From positions 62,001 to 126,000 of the forward strand of contig CALARU010000312.1 in the NCBI GenBank assembly GCA_937888715.1: DNA of 64,000 nt, in the 5' to 3' direction. Positions within the stretch are counted from its first letter, which is position 1. The number at the start of each line of letters is the position of its first letter. The notes under the pieces are model-generated. The model ran no database searches. It saw only the letters and a program-made list of their open reading frames with translations, and was not told the origin of the DNA. This DNA comes from an uncultured Planctomycetaceae bacterium (GTDB taxonomy: Bacteria; Planctomycetota; Planctomycetia; Gemmatales; Gemmataceae). Position numbers and translations under genes: made by a program. This document shows positions 43,549 to 53,196 of the stretch, piece by piece.

Positions 43549-44865
43549 ATGATTAAGAGACGTAACGTATTGCAAAGTATAGGTTTAAGTGCGATTCTTT
43601 GGCCTTTGTCTTTAAGAGCCGCTGATTTCTATCGCTTAAGTGAAACTTTTTCCCCAGGCAACCGGTTTAGGATTCAAACTACCACGGAACTTACTGGGTC
43701 CATGCTTTTTACCTCGAATCTTCAACCAAAAAAACAAATTCAGATTAAAGGGAAGAGTCAAATTGATTTTGATGAAACTATCTTAACCTTGGATTCTTCT
43801 CTTAAAGTGAATAAGTCTCTTCGTGAGTATCGGAAAGTTGAATTATCTCGGACTTTGGATGGCCAAAATCAGGAAACCACTCTTAGGCCTGAAACTCGCA
43901 GCCTCGTGCTATTAAGGCAGGGTTTAAAAAAAATCCCCTTTTCTCTCGATGCGCTCCTAACGTGGAATGAACTTGATCTGATCCGAACGGAAGTTTTTCC
44001 CTGTGCCTTGGCGGGGCTTTTTCCTACCCGCTCTGTGGGCTTAAATGAATCTTGGAATGCAGGGCTTGAAGCTGTTCAAGAACTGACGGATCTGGAAGTG
44101 CTGGAGTCCTCCCAAGTTACTTGCAAGCTGGATTCAGTAAACTTGGTAAACAATCGCAAGACTGCAAGGATCAGTTTTTTGGGCAAGGCATCTGGCATCA
44201 ACGAAGATGGCCCCAATCAACAAATTCTGGATGGTTATATTTTCTTTGATTGTGAGACCAGGCATTTGTCTTTTCTTTATCTTAAAGGGACCAGCATTCT
44301 TAAAAACAAAGAAGGCAAGGATGTTGGAAGAATCGAAGGACGATATACCCTTTCACGGGAAATGCTCCCCGCAATTCTTCTGGACAATAAAATTCTAGCG
44401 CAATACGAACCGGATGCTAATAACACCAGGCTGTTGTTTGAAAGTCAGGATACTGCTTTTACGTTTCATTATCCGAGAGAATGGAAGGTGACCTCTCAAT
44501 CAGATTCCCAGGCAACGCTAGATCATTCGAAAGAGTCTGGATTGCTGATAACCAAAGAGAAACCCTCGAGATACACATCAAATGCAATGTATAAGGATGA
44601 AGCATTTGCGTTTATTCGACAGCAACAGATGCGGGTAGAAAGTCAGGGCGAGATTCAGTCAGCCAATGGAATTCTCGGCTTGGAGTTTTTTTCGTGGGAT
44701 GTGCAGATTGAAAGTCGCAGGATGTACCTGCTTTATTTTGTCTACAGAATAGGTCAAAATGTATTTACTCTTGCAAGTAGATGCCCTCAGGAAAACAAGG
44801 CGGCCTTGCGAAGTGATATCATGGGGATTGCTACCTCTATAAAGCCTACAGGGAAGAGCGGTTGA
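43549..44865 (+). CDS. Exported protein of unknown function
   Basis: A 438-residue protein I do not recognise. It starts MIKRRNVLQSIGLSAILWPLSLRAA, a twin-arginine-like export signal. The body is mostly beta strand; the last 130 residues (TAFTFHYPREWKVTSQSD and MYLLYFVYRIGQNVFTLAS) resemble PsbP-like or DUF1795 folds where a hydrophobic ligand or protein surface binds. It is 1 nt upstream of the next small gene in the same direction, so the two are probably one operon. No catalytic motif. Confidence 0.65.
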   Translation: MIKRRNVLQSIGLSAILWPLSLRAADFYRLSETFSPGNRFRIQTTTELTGSMLFTSNLQPKKQIQIKGKSQIDFDETILTLDSSLKVNKSLREYRKVELSRTLDGQNQETTLRPETRSLVLLRQGLKKIPFSLDALLTWNELDLIRTEVFPCALAGLFPTRSVGLNESWNAGLEAVQELTDLEVLESSQVTCKLDSVNLVNNRKTARISFLGKASGINEDGPNQQILDGYIFFDCETRHLSFLYLKGTSILKNKEGKDVGRIEGRYTLSREMLPAILLDNKILAQYEPDANNTRLLFESQDTAFTFHYPREWKVTSQSDSQATLDHSKESGLLITKEKPSRYTSNAMYKDEAFAFIRQQQMRVESQGEIQSANGILGLEFFSWDVQIESRRMYLLYFVYRIGQNVFTLASRCPQENKAALRSDIMGIATSIKPTGKSG

Positions 44866-44866
44866 G

Positions 44867-45319
44867 ATGGATGATAAATTCAAGGCCTTGGAACAGGATT
44901 TTCGATTTCCGAGTGGGAAGTGGACAGGTTTCTTTGTCCAGAAAAACCCGCCTCTCGGGAAGCAATGGATGGATTTACAATGTATGTTTGAAAAAGGAAT
45001 CATCACTGCAAGCGGCAATGATATTGTCGGAGCATTTACATTCAAAGGGCATTACGATACTGCAACTGGAAAATGCAGTTGGAACAAAATATACAAAGGC
45101 AATCACCCCGTTTATTATGAAGGCTATAACGAGGGCAAGGGGATATGGGGCACCTGGTTGATTGAAGATAAAGCGAATGCGATAACCCTGAAGGGTGGGT
45201 TTCACATTTGGCCTGAAGGGATGCTGGTTTCTGAAGATGAGGATCTCGTAGCGGAGTTGGAACTTCCCGCCAATAATGGAAGTTTTAAAAAGCCCGAATT
45301 GGTTCCTGCGAAAGCCTGA
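44867..45319 (+). CDS. Small cytosolic protein of unknown function
   Basis: A 150-residue protein I do not recognise: beta-rich with many Gly and Trp/Tyr residues (FPSGKWTGFFVQ, GKCSWNKIYKGNHPVYYEGY, GKGIWGTWLIED, GGFHIWPEG). The strand pattern suggests a small beta-barrel such as a lipocalin-like fold; no signal peptide. It is coupled to the preceding gene (stop and start 1 nt apart) and convergent, without space, with the PPC-domain gene. Confidence 0.65.
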   Translation: MDDKFKALEQDFRFPSGKWTGFFVQKNPPLGKQWMDLQCMFEKGIITASGNDIVGAFTFKGHYDTATGKCSWNKIYKGNHPVYYEGYNEGKGIWGTWLIEDKANAITLKGGFHIWPEGMLVSEDEDLVAELELPANNGSFKKPELVPAKA

Positions 45320-47401
45320 TTACTTGCCCGGGATATTCACCATGATCGGGTTACTTGCATAGCCTCGTTTGACAGTGAAATTGAGCGACACATTTGCCAG
45401 GACGCAAATAGGAACTTCTGCAAAGGGCTTGGCATCTGGCGCCACTTTTAGAAGTATTTTTCCTTTAGTTTCTTTCTCTGATAAAGCTGTTTTGGCTCCG
45501 GTATCGAGCATGGTAACACCTGGTGGCAGGGGGTTTCCAAAAATCTGGTTTAGGTGTTGATGCCTCACATCAAGGCTAACGCGCCCTTTGTAATTCTCTG
45601 CGCGTACAATTTCTACATCAATCGTAATCGTTTTACCTGGCTCTAAGACGATTTTTTCAGGGCTGACTTTTATCTGCACGATATCTTTTTCAGGGGTGAT
45701 TGCAATCATCTGAGTTTCAACAGGCCAAGTGCTTCTTCCGCCTCCAGGCATCTTTAATTCGGTAAGAGGCCCAACTTTTTTAATGATTTCTTTCTCTTTG
45801 CCTTCTTTGTCTTTGTATTTTGCCTTGGCAATAATGTTAACGAGCGAGGCACCTGCTTTTGCATCCTTGGCGCATTGGAAAAGCAGTAAACCATCATTCT
45901 GGGTTTCGGGTAAGGTTAGGGGAACCATGGTTATTCCAGAAGGAAGATTTTCAGGATGGAAAGTAATCGGGCCTGTGAATCCGCCTGTTCGTTTGACTCG
46001 CACATACCAAGCTGCTGCCATCCCGGGTGCGATGCCTGCTTTGTCATCATCGCAATTGACGATGAAATCTGGTTCTTCGTGGGTGATATTCAAGAGGTAG
46101 TTGAAACCGAGGCCGCCACGGTTTAATAAGTCGCGCACTTGGATTTTGAAAATGCCATCGGCTGTTGCAGTGTAAGTAAGATAAGAATCTTTGGTGGCAT
46201 TGGATTGATCGTCGTTGCTTGCGATGATTTTGTCTTTATCATTTGTGATGCTTAAAAAACTATCCAGTTCAGAACCTAGTCTGCGTGCCCGGATTTCTGC
46301 AATGATGGATTCCCCTTTTTTTAACTTGATGGGAAAGGTGTCTGTTTCGCCAGGCTTTAAGATTCTTCCATTGATGGTGCAGGGAAATAAGGCGTCAGAG
46401 TTCGTGGCTGATTCTTCAAAGATTTTGAGTCCGGAAATGTATACTGGAAACGGATTGCTCAATCCTCCATCGGTTTTGATTACTGCATTAAGTGTGCTTG
46501 TTGGCGCTGAAGTATTGGGAATTCCTTCTAAAGCCACTTGGGTTTCAGGTACATTCCCGCCGCCCACTTTGACTTGCAAGGGCCCCGTGGGCGAATGTGC
46601 TAAAGGGTAACACCAGGTAACATATGGGCCACCCGTAATAACGAGGTTGTAGGGCATGTTGATACTTGCTGCATAATCCACATCGCGTACTACCACCATG
46701 TATTCACCCGGCGATGCAAATCGGTAAGTAACGCAGGGGTCTGCAAAATGGAAGTCATCATTGGCTGCTAGTTCTCTGCCTGTTGAATCATGAATACTGA
46801 TCATCGGATCGATAGCAAGAAACTGGCTGTGCCTCTTGTAGAAGAACCGGTGTGATACAACTCCAAAGGAAATAGTTTGCCCTGCTTTTACGGTGAATTT
46901 ATAAGCGTCAACTTGTTCCTTGGCGCTGATCATGCCAGACACAATACTGCCAATATTAATGGGCTGGGCAGTTGCGAAATCAGCATGGAGAGTTGTTTTT
47001 TCAAGAACAACCGGAAGATCTGCGATAAGAATCTGGCCCACCGTGGATGCACCGGAAGCGCAAGCTAGGCGGAATTCACGCATACCAGGCGAAGCTGTTT
47101 TGTCGACGGTCACCTTGATTTTAAGTTCGGTGGTTTTGCCTTTTTCTGGAATGCCTTCAGCTTTGATTCCGGTGCCTGCAAAAAGCACAGCAATGGGATT
47201 TGAGGGGTTGCTGGTTTCGCAAAAAAGGGTAATCTCGCTGGTTTTTCCGCGTTCAATAACTGCTGGGTAGACATGCGTGATCTGTGGGAATGAAGTTTGC
47301 GACAACGCCATTCCTGGCACTAGAAATGCCAGCAATCCAAAAATGCTGGAAAGCTTGACTAGTGATTGAAAAGAAATTCTCTGGTGTTGAGTAGCGACCA
47401 C
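45320..47401 (-). CDS. Exported PPC-domain protein of the DUF1549 module
   Basis: A 693-residue protein with signal sequence (LSSIFGLLAFLVPGMALSQ). Two pre-peptidase C-terminal (PPC) beta domains are visible: QVDAYKFTVKAGQTISFGVV with GEYMVVVRDVDY, and DTFPIKLKKGESIIAEIRARRLG with GIFKIQVRDLLN. Later beta-sandwich repeats resemble CARDB/Ig folds. The GTG start has GAGGA 6 nt upstream and overlaps the preceding DUF1553 end by 43 nt, so it is translationally coupled to it. It probably binds the cell surface or a partner. Confidence 0.85.
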   Translation of the reverse strand: MVATQHQRISFQSLVKLSSIFGLLAFLVPGMALSQTSFPQITHVYPAVIERGKTSEITLFCETSNPSNPIAVLFAGTGIKAEGIPEKGKTTELKIKVTVDKTASPGMREFRLACASGASTVGQILIADLPVVLEKTTLHADFATAQPINIGSIVSGMISAKEQVDAYKFTVKAGQTISFGVVSHRFFYKRHSQFLAIDPMISIHDSTGRELAANDDFHFADPCVTYRFASPGEYMVVVRDVDYAASINMPYNLVITGGPYVTWCYPLAHSPTGPLQVKVGGGNVPETQVALEGIPNTSAPTSTLNAVIKTDGGLSNPFPVYISGLKIFEESATNSDALFPCTINGRILKPGETDTFPIKLKKGESIIAEIRARRLGSELDSFLSITNDKDKIIASNDDQSNATKDSYLTYTATADGIFKIQVRDLLNRGGLGFNYLLNITHEEPDFIVNCDDDKAGIAPGMAAAWYVRVKRTGGFTGPITFHPENLPSGITMVPLTLPETQNDGLLLFQCAKDAKAGASLVNIIAKAKYKDKEGKEKEIIKKVGPLTELKMPGGGRSTWPVETQMIAITPEKDIVQIKVSPEKIVLEPGKTITIDVEIVRAENYKGRVSLDVRHQHLNQIFGNPLPPGVTMLDTGAKTALSEKETKGKILLKVAPDAKPFAEVPICVLANVSLNFTVKRGYASNPIMVNIPGK

Positions 47402-49524
47402 AATAAATCCTCTAAGCCTTCTTTGGGGTTTTGAGCTAAGGCAAGTTCCGCAAGTGCTTCCTTCTTTTCTTGATCTCTAGGCAATCTTGAAAGCGTAGCA
47501 AGGAACACTTCGTCTACAGCCTTATCCATTGGGACTTTGTTGCTGATAAATTTGCTAATTCTGCTGTTGGTTTCTGAAAGCTTGCGGTTGAGGAGGTTTC
47601 CACTCATCAGCAGAAGTGCCTGCATCATATTGGCATCTTCGCTGCGTTCGCATTCGCATGTTGCAACTCTGCGGGGCCTGCCAAAGATATCCATAAAGCT
47701 GGAACTGAATTTGCTGTCGGGAAGAGAGATTGCCCTGAATCCAAGTGGTACATCCGTGAACTTTTCGCGTGTACCACATGCGAAATCCACTGCATCAAGC
47801 AGTTGCTCCGCAGACATGCGCTTGGCCCGGAAATGAGTGCAATAGATGTTATCGCCATCGGCTGCAGAGGCCACATTGCTTTCGCTACTAAGTTGGTAGA
47901 CCTGCGAATTCATAATGGTTCGAAGCAGGTGCTTGATATCGTAATTGTTTTTAATGAGATCAACTGCCAATGCATCAAGGAGTTCTGGATTGGATGCGGG
48001 ATTGGTGATGCGAATATCATCGATTGGATGGATAAGGCCTCTGCCGAAATAGTAGCCCCAGTACCTGTTCACGAAATTGCGAGCAAGGGCAGGGTTGTTT
48101 TTATCCTTCAGCCAGGTAACCAAGCCATTGCGCCTGTCGATTGGGTCTTCAATTACGGAACCGCCTATGGGTTTTGGAGGAAGTATTTTTCCTGTTTTCG
48201 GATGGCTTGCTTCACCCGCCATGGTTAGGTAGATGGTGGTATCGCGGCCTTGAAGCCCGAACTCGGTGCTATTTTTTTTGGCGACTCTGGAGAAGAATGC
48301 AGTCATGCTGTAGTAATCGGCTTGGGCGATATTTTCGAAGGGATGATGATGGCACTTGGCGCATTGCATACGAATTCCGAGGAAAACCTGGCAAGCTGTT
48401 TCTGTCCAATCATCACGGGAGCCTATGACAAAGAAATTGGCAGGGCCATTGGCATAGGGGCTTCCGACTGCGGTAAGAAGTTCGCCTGCGAAATTATCCA
48501 TGCGCATGTTGTCGCGGAAGACGGAACGCAGCCAGTTGTGCTGTGACCACATACCTTTTTTTTGTAATACATCTCTGCTATTGCGAAGGAGATCGCCCCA
48601 TTTGTAAGCCCACGAATCAACATATTCTGGTCGGTTCAAAACCTTCTCGATGGCAAGCTTTCTTTTGTCGGGGTTGCTATCAGCTTTGAATGCAAGAATT
48701 TCATCAGGGTTCGGAAGCGTCGACAAAGTGTTGAGGTGAATTCTTCTGAAGAATTCTTCATCGGTGCAGATGTGAGAAGGGGAGAGCCCTGTTTTCTTCC
48801 ATTTCTCAATCCACATTTTGTCGATCAGATTATCATTCTTTGCGAAAGTCTCTAATCCCTTGGCTTCGCCGAAGGGCAGGATGATGCGAAATACGCCTAC
48901 AGCACCTAGATAGCGAACCATGATAACTGTTTCGCCCGGGCCCTTTGCAATTACATTTCCGAGGTTGTCAACAGTCGCAACAGAAGTGTTCATGCTGTCG
49001 AAAGAGGCTTTGGAACTAACATCTTCAGAAGAGTTATCTTCGTAGGTTCCCCTTGTGGTGATTTTGATTTTCTGCCCTGCTTTAGCGATGATCTCAACGG
49101 GCAATACTTCAAGAGATTTGAAGAGTTTATCTTTGGTGGAGGGCCCGATCATGCCTTCTGCAATCCAGCGTTTGAGCGTGGTGTATTCGGGAGAGCCCAG
49201 TTGTAATCGTTTGCCTCCTTCATGAGGAGCTTCAAGAGCGGGCTTTTTTAGGAGAAGGCTTTCTTCGGGAGAAAGTAGGCTGACGCGCCTGCCAATGGCG
49301 CCTCTGACGATTTCACGAAAATCGTTGCTGTCATCAAAGCCACGAAGTGAAAGCTTGAGTCCGCCTTGGCCATATTGGGCACCATGGCAAGCACCTTGAT
49401 TGCATCCTGCCCGGGTGAGAATTGGCTGAACATCGTTGGTAAAGGAAACCTTGGGGAAATCTTGTGCGGAAGAAAACCCTGAAAGAAGTACTAGGCCAAT
49501 CAGGCTTCCGATTTGGTTTCTCAT
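47359..49524 (-). CDS. DUF1549/DUF1553 (PSCyt2-type) exported protein
   Basis: A 721-residue planctomycete protein. After a signal peptide, the N-terminal heme-like region shows RAGCNQGACHGAQYGQGGLKLS, then a Big-2-like Ig domain (residues 145-215, EDNSSEDVSSKASFDSMN), DUF1549 (RIHLNTLSTLPNPDEILAF, MQCAKCHHHPFEN) and DUF1553 (FVNRYWGYYFGRGLIHPIDD). C-x-x-C-H and the C-x4-C-H are both seen, so c-type heme is probable. It lies 45 nt after its DUF1501 partner. Substrate unknown. Confidence 0.9.
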   Translation of the reverse strand: MRNQIGSLIGLVLLSGFSSAQDFPKVSFTNDVQPILTRAGCNQGACHGAQYGQGGLKLSLRGFDDSNDFREIVRGAIGRRVSLLSPEESLLLKKPALEAPHEGGKRLQLGSPEYTTLKRWIAEGMIGPSTKDKLFKSLEVLPVEIIAKAGQKIKITTRGTYEDNSSEDVSSKASFDSMNTSVATVDNLGNVIAKGPGETVIMVRYLGAVGVFRIILPFGEAKGLETFAKNDNLIDKMWIEKWKKTGLSPSHICTDEEFFRRIHLNTLSTLPNPDEILAFKADSNPDKRKLAIEKVLNRPEYVDSWAYKWGDLLRNSRDVLQKKGMWSQHNWLRSVFRDNMRMDNFAGELLTAVGSPYANGPANFFVIGSRDDWTETACQVFLGIRMQCAKCHHHPFENIAQADYYSMTAFFSRVAKKNSTEFGLQGRDTTIYLTMAGEASHPKTGKILPPKPIGGSVIEDPIDRRNGLVTWLKDKNNPALARNFVNRYWGYYFGRGLIHPIDDIRITNPASNPELLDALAVDLIKNNYDIKHLLRTIMNSQVYQLSSESNVASAADGDNIYCTHFRAKRMSAEQLLDAVDFACGTREKFTDVPLGFRAISLPDSKFSSSFMDIFGRPRRVATCECERSEDANMMQALLLMSGNLLNRKLSETNSRISKFISNKVPMDKAVDEVFLATLSRLPRDQEKKEALAELALAQNPKEGLEDLLWSLLNTREFLFNH

Positions 49525-49569
49525 GTCTGCTGATATCCGATTAAAGGTTGGATCAATTGATACCCAAAA

Positions 49570-50901
49570 TCAAGCAAGTATTTCGTTTACAACCTTGCCG
49601 TTAAGGTTGATGCGGAAAGGCCTGCCATCTGGCGCAACATAATGTTTGTCTAAAGGAATGCCAAGAATCGTGTAAAGTGTTGCAGCAATATCTTCAATTT
49701 GAATGGGTGGGGTAACGGGTTGCTCTGCGTTGGCATCGCTTTTGCCAATAACTGAACCAACTTTCATACCACCACCGCCCATGCAGAATACTGTGGATCC
49801 GGCCCAGTGGTCGCGCCCTGCAGCAGAGTTTATTTTTGGAGTTCTGCCGAAATCGCCCAGCCAGATTACCATGGTTTTTTCAAGCATGCCTCTGGTTTGA
49901 AGGTCTTCAAGAAGTGCGGACCAACTTTGATCGATGGTCGGAAGGTTGCGGTCTTTCAAAGTTTTGAAGTTGTTGGCGTGGGTATCCCAGCCACCCATGG
50001 TGACATTGATGAATCGAACGCCCGATTCAACCAACCTGCGGGCCAGAAGGCAAGATTGGCCAAACTTGTTCATGCCGTAGCGTTCGCGAACTTTGACGGG
50101 TTCTTGTGAAAGATCGAAAGCGCGCTTCGCAGCAGGAGATGTAACCATTGAAAAAGCTTTGTCATAAAAGCTGTTCATTGCGCCTACATCATTGCCCTTG
50201 GTTTCGATTTTCTTCTGCCAGTTGTCGAGTTTTTGCAGCATGCGCTCGCGACGACTAAAGCGGGAAGAGGTCAAACCGGTTGGAAGTGAAACACCATCGA
50301 TGCTGAAATCAGCTTTGCTTGGGTCTTCCTGAATAATGAAGGGGTTGTGTTCGCTACCAGCGTAGCCTGGCAGGCCGCCACCAAACCGTTGGTCGATTGA
50401 ATTTCCGAGTTGGACATAAGGTGGCATGCCATTGCGGTAGCCAAGTTCACGAGACATGACTGCGCCATAAGTGGGGTAAACGGTGCTGGGATTGAAGCGC
50501 CAGCCGGTAAGCATGTAGGCATCAGCAACGCCATGGGAGCCGTTGTAAGAATAGCCGGAGCGAATGATGGAATACTTGTCGAGGTTTTTTGCCATCATGG
50601 GAAGGTGTTCGGAGATTTGTACCCCAGGGATGTTGGTAGGGATGACGCTGAATTCGCCGCGGATGTCGGAAGGTGCATTGGGTTTTGGGTCAAAGGTGTC
50701 GATGTGGGAAGGGCCACCTTGCATCCACATGAAGATAACACTGAGGTTATCAACGGGTTCTTTTTTCTTGGCAGAAGCAGCATTTGCTTGAAGAAGGGTT
50801 GGAAGAGTAAGGCCAGCAAGGCCGAGGCTGCCAATGCGAATGAATTCTCGTCTGTTGGTACCTTCGCAATTATGGGAGGGGCCGAATCCTACTTCAAACA
50901 T
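49570..50901 (-). CDS. DUF1501 protein, exported, in the PPC/DUF1549 module
   Basis: A 443-residue DUF1501 protein. The twin-arginine-like signal is NRREFIRIGSLGLAGLTLPT. Family blocks: VIFMWMQGGPSHIDTFDPKP, MNKFGQSCLLARRLVESGVRFINV, MVIWLGDFGRTPKINS and AGRDHWAGSTVFCMGGGG. First gene of the three-gene minus-strand module with the DUF1549/1553 and PPC proteins. Function unknown at the reaction level. Confidence 0.93.
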   Translation of the reverse strand: MFEVGFGPSHNCEGTNRREFIRIGSLGLAGLTLPTLLQANAASAKKKEPVDNLSVIFMWMQGGPSHIDTFDPKPNAPSDIRGEFSVIPTNIPGVQISEHLPMMAKNLDKYSIIRSGYSYNGSHGVADAYMLTGWRFNPSTVYPTYGAVMSRELGYRNGMPPYVQLGNSIDQRFGGGLPGYAGSEHNPFIIQEDPSKADFSIDGVSLPTGLTSSRFSRRERMLQKLDNWQKKIETKGNDVGAMNSFYDKAFSMVTSPAAKRAFDLSQEPVKVRERYGMNKFGQSCLLARRLVESGVRFINVTMGGWDTHANNFKTLKDRNLPTIDQSWSALLEDLQTRGMLEKTMVIWLGDFGRTPKINSAAGRDHWAGSTVFCMGGGGMKVGSVIGKSDANAEQPVTPPIQIEDIAATLYTILGIPLDKHYVAPDGRPFRINLNGKVVNEILA

Positions 50902-51078
50902 GGTTCACCTATTAAATTAAGGCTATATACGAGGCAGGTATGAGAAACACTAAGAAGCCAAATTTAAGCATAAACTCTAACAAAACATAAAGCAAGCAAT
51001 TGTATAGTAAGATATCGGTATTTTGATTGGCGGGGCTCAAGTCTATTAGGGGCAATGAGGGGCTTAAAGTTGTCTTTA

Positions 51079-52170
51079 TTATGATTCTGGGTCGTTCGGG
51101 AGATCTGTAACGCCCTTAAGGACTTCCTGAACTTTTTTGTGCAGGGTGTTGCGATTGATTCCAAGCCTAGTTGCAGCTTTTACCTGAACATTGTCGCATT
51201 CTTTGAGTATTTGTTGGATCAATTCTTTTTCAACAGCACCAACAATTTGCTCGGATAACACCCCATCTGGCAGGGTGTTGATGCCAATGTGGACAACTTG
51301 CTGGATGAGTTTTACAAGATCGGTGCTCTGTCCGACTTGGGTTTTTGATTGTAATGACTTATACCGTTTGATTTTTTTGCCTGGGGGAGCCAGAGATTCT
51401 GGTGTCAAAGGCAAACCATTGCAAAGCACTACGGCTCTCGCCATATAGTTTTCCAGCTCTCGGACATTGCCAGGCCAATCATGCTTTAAAAGCAAATCTT
51501 GCATATCTGCAGTGAGTTCGGGTGGATCGATTTTATTGGTAATAGAATGGCGCGCAATAAAGAACCGAGCGAGTGCGGGGATGTCGTCGGCCCGTTCCCT
51601 TAATGGGGGAAGATAAACCGGAACGACATTCAGTCGATAATAAAGATCATCTCTAAAACGACCCGCTTCGATTTCATCTTCAAGATATTGGTTGGTAGCT
51701 GCGACAACTCTGCAATCGACTTTGATGGTTTTGCTTTCGCCAACCCTTTCAAACTCATTTTCTTGTAGAACTCTTAGAAGTTTAACCTGAAGCTTGGGGC
51801 TCATGCTCGAGATTTCATCGAGGAAGATGGTTCCGCCATGGGCTGCTTCAAAGCGCCCAGTTTTATTTTCTACTGCGCCAGTGAATGCACCTTTGATATG
51901 ACCGAATAATTCGCTTTCGAGAAGGCTTTCGTTCAGGGCGCCACAATTCACACGAACATACGGCCCATCATTCCGTTTTGAAAGAAGATGAACTGCCCGA
52001 GCGATAAGTTCTTTGCCGGTGCCTGTTTCACCAATAATCAGAACCGTTGCTTGAGTAGGTGCGACCTTTTTGATAAGGCCGTAAACTTCTTGCATGGCCT
52101 GAGATTGGCCAACAATATCGGCCAATGGCGCATTAGCGCCTTTATCGGCGTTATGAATGCCGCGGCTCAT
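51079..52170 (-). CDS. Sigma-54-dependent transcriptional activator without a receiver domain
   Basis: A 363-residue AAA+ activator of sigma-54 promoters. Walker A GETGTGKE is residues 47-54, the sigma-54 contact loop GAFTGA 94-99, and [13 protein letters not shown] the Walker B. The C-terminal Fis-type HTH is [21 protein letters not shown]. There is no N-terminal receiver, PAS or GAF domain, only about 20 residues, so activity must be set by expression level or a partner. It is 87 nt downstream of the sigma-factor gene on the same strand. Confidence 0.93.
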   Translation of the reverse strand: MSRGIHNADKGANAPLADIVGQSQAMQEVYGLIKKVAPTQATVLIIGETGTGKELIARAVHLLSKRNDGPYVRVNCGALNESLLESELFGHIKGAFTGAVENKTGRFEAAHGGTIFLDEISSMSPKLQVKLLRVLQENEFERVGESKTIKVDCRVVAATNQYLEDEIEAGRFRDDLYYRLNVVPVYLPPLRERADDIPALARFFIARHSITNKIDPPELTADMQDLLLKHDWPGNVRELENYMARAVVLCNGLPLTPESLAPPGKKIKRYKSLQSKTQVGQSTDLVKLIQQVVHIGINTLPDGVLSEQIVGAVEKELIQQILKECDNVQVKAATRLGINRNTLHKKVQEVLKGVTDLPNDPES

Positions 52171-52257
52171 CCTATTTGCCTCTCTGTCCTTGCTAGTCCT
52201 TAGTGTCTATTAAACAGAAAAGAGAGTGAAAAGCCTAGTAAGATTAGCGAATGTTGG

Positions 52258-53193
52258 CTAAATGTTTTGGAGAGGTGGCTGAAGTCCTTTTTTTGCAAGG
52301 AGAACAGCAAGGCTTTCTGAAGACAATCGCGGCTCATCCAAAATAAGGGTTTCCATCTCCGTATTAACAAAAGCAATCATATCTTCACCGCTCCAACCAG
52401 CATTAATAAGCTTGGGTTCTATCATTTGAACAAAGTTTTGGCGGATTTTATCCGTCAACCTAGAGACATTGCTTTCATGAATACCCAGAAAAGAAGCAGC
52501 CTCTCGTTGGGTCAGGCGGTATCGAACTCTGAGCCCGAGCAAAAGTTTTTCCTGATCGGAAAGTGTTTCAAGCCATTCTTGAGCAGCAAGGCGAAATTCT
52601 TGATGCCAGTGCTCATCAGAAATCTCAGGCGCATGCCAATACATTTCATCCGCCTCGTCGTCACCTAAAGGCTTATCGTGTTTGCTCTGCCTTAATTTGG
52701 TCAGGTTGGAGTTGTGAAAAACCCTGATCAGCCAGGGAATGAGAGGCCTTCTGCCATCGTATTTTTCGAGAACAGAACCGGACGTTTCTTTCTCACCGGT
52801 CAGTAGGAACCCCCAAAATTCTGCTACTGTATCTTCTTGCCTGGTGGCATCTCCGGGAAAAAGCCTTGCTGCTCGAGATCGTAATGCATCTACAAGAAGT
52901 TGGTCATGCCTTCCGGTTTTGGATGCAAATAAAGTTTCCCAAGCGGTGCTTAATCCTTCGATACAAGATGAGTTCAGATAGAAATCGAGGAAATGAAGCC
53001 CCTCGAGAAGTGATTTTTCATGCAGGCCTTTAGCCCTGCATTTGGCATTGAAGAGTTCTTTGCATCGTTGCAGATGGAACGCAAGTTTTTCATGCTGTAA
53101 ATTAATGCCTGGAAGATGCACTCCGCAGAAAGCTCGAACCATCCTGGCTTCTTTTTCGTTCCCGTTTAAAGGCTTTGGTGTACCCGATTCCAT
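52258..53193 (-). CDS. Sigma-70-family (ECF-like) RNA polymerase sigma factor
   Basis: A 311-residue sigma-like protein. Region 2 resembles ECF factors in the block RSRAARLFPGDATRQEDTVAEFW and IPWLIRVFHNSNLTKLR; region 4 in LSDQEKLLLGLRVRYRLTQREAASFLGIHESNVSRL. A 115-residue N-terminal extension and a 65-residue C-terminal tail flank these, and no anti-sigma gene is adjacent. Downstream 4 nt of the MCE-OmpA gene on the same strand. The call rests on motif resemblance. Confidence 0.72.
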   Translation of the reverse strand: MESGTPKPLNGNEKEARMVRAFCGVHLPGINLQHEKLAFHLQRCKELFNAKCRAKGLHEKSLLEGLHFLDFYLNSSCIEGLSTAWETLFASKTGRHDQLLVDALRSRAARLFPGDATRQEDTVAEFWGFLLTGEKETSGSVLEKYDGRRPLIPWLIRVFHNSNLTKLRQSKHDKPLGDDEADEMYWHAPEISDEHWHQEFRLAAQEWLETLSDQEKLLLGLRVRYRLTQREAASFLGIHESNVSRLTDKIRQNFVQMIEPKLINAGWSGEDMIAFVNTEMETLILDEPRLSSESLAVLLAKKGLQPPLQNI

Positions 53194-53196
53194 TCT

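Noticed and set aside
47537-48546. Several plus-strand frames across the DUF1549 gene
   Set aside because: Antisense of a well-supported coding gene, without motifs or ribosome sites.
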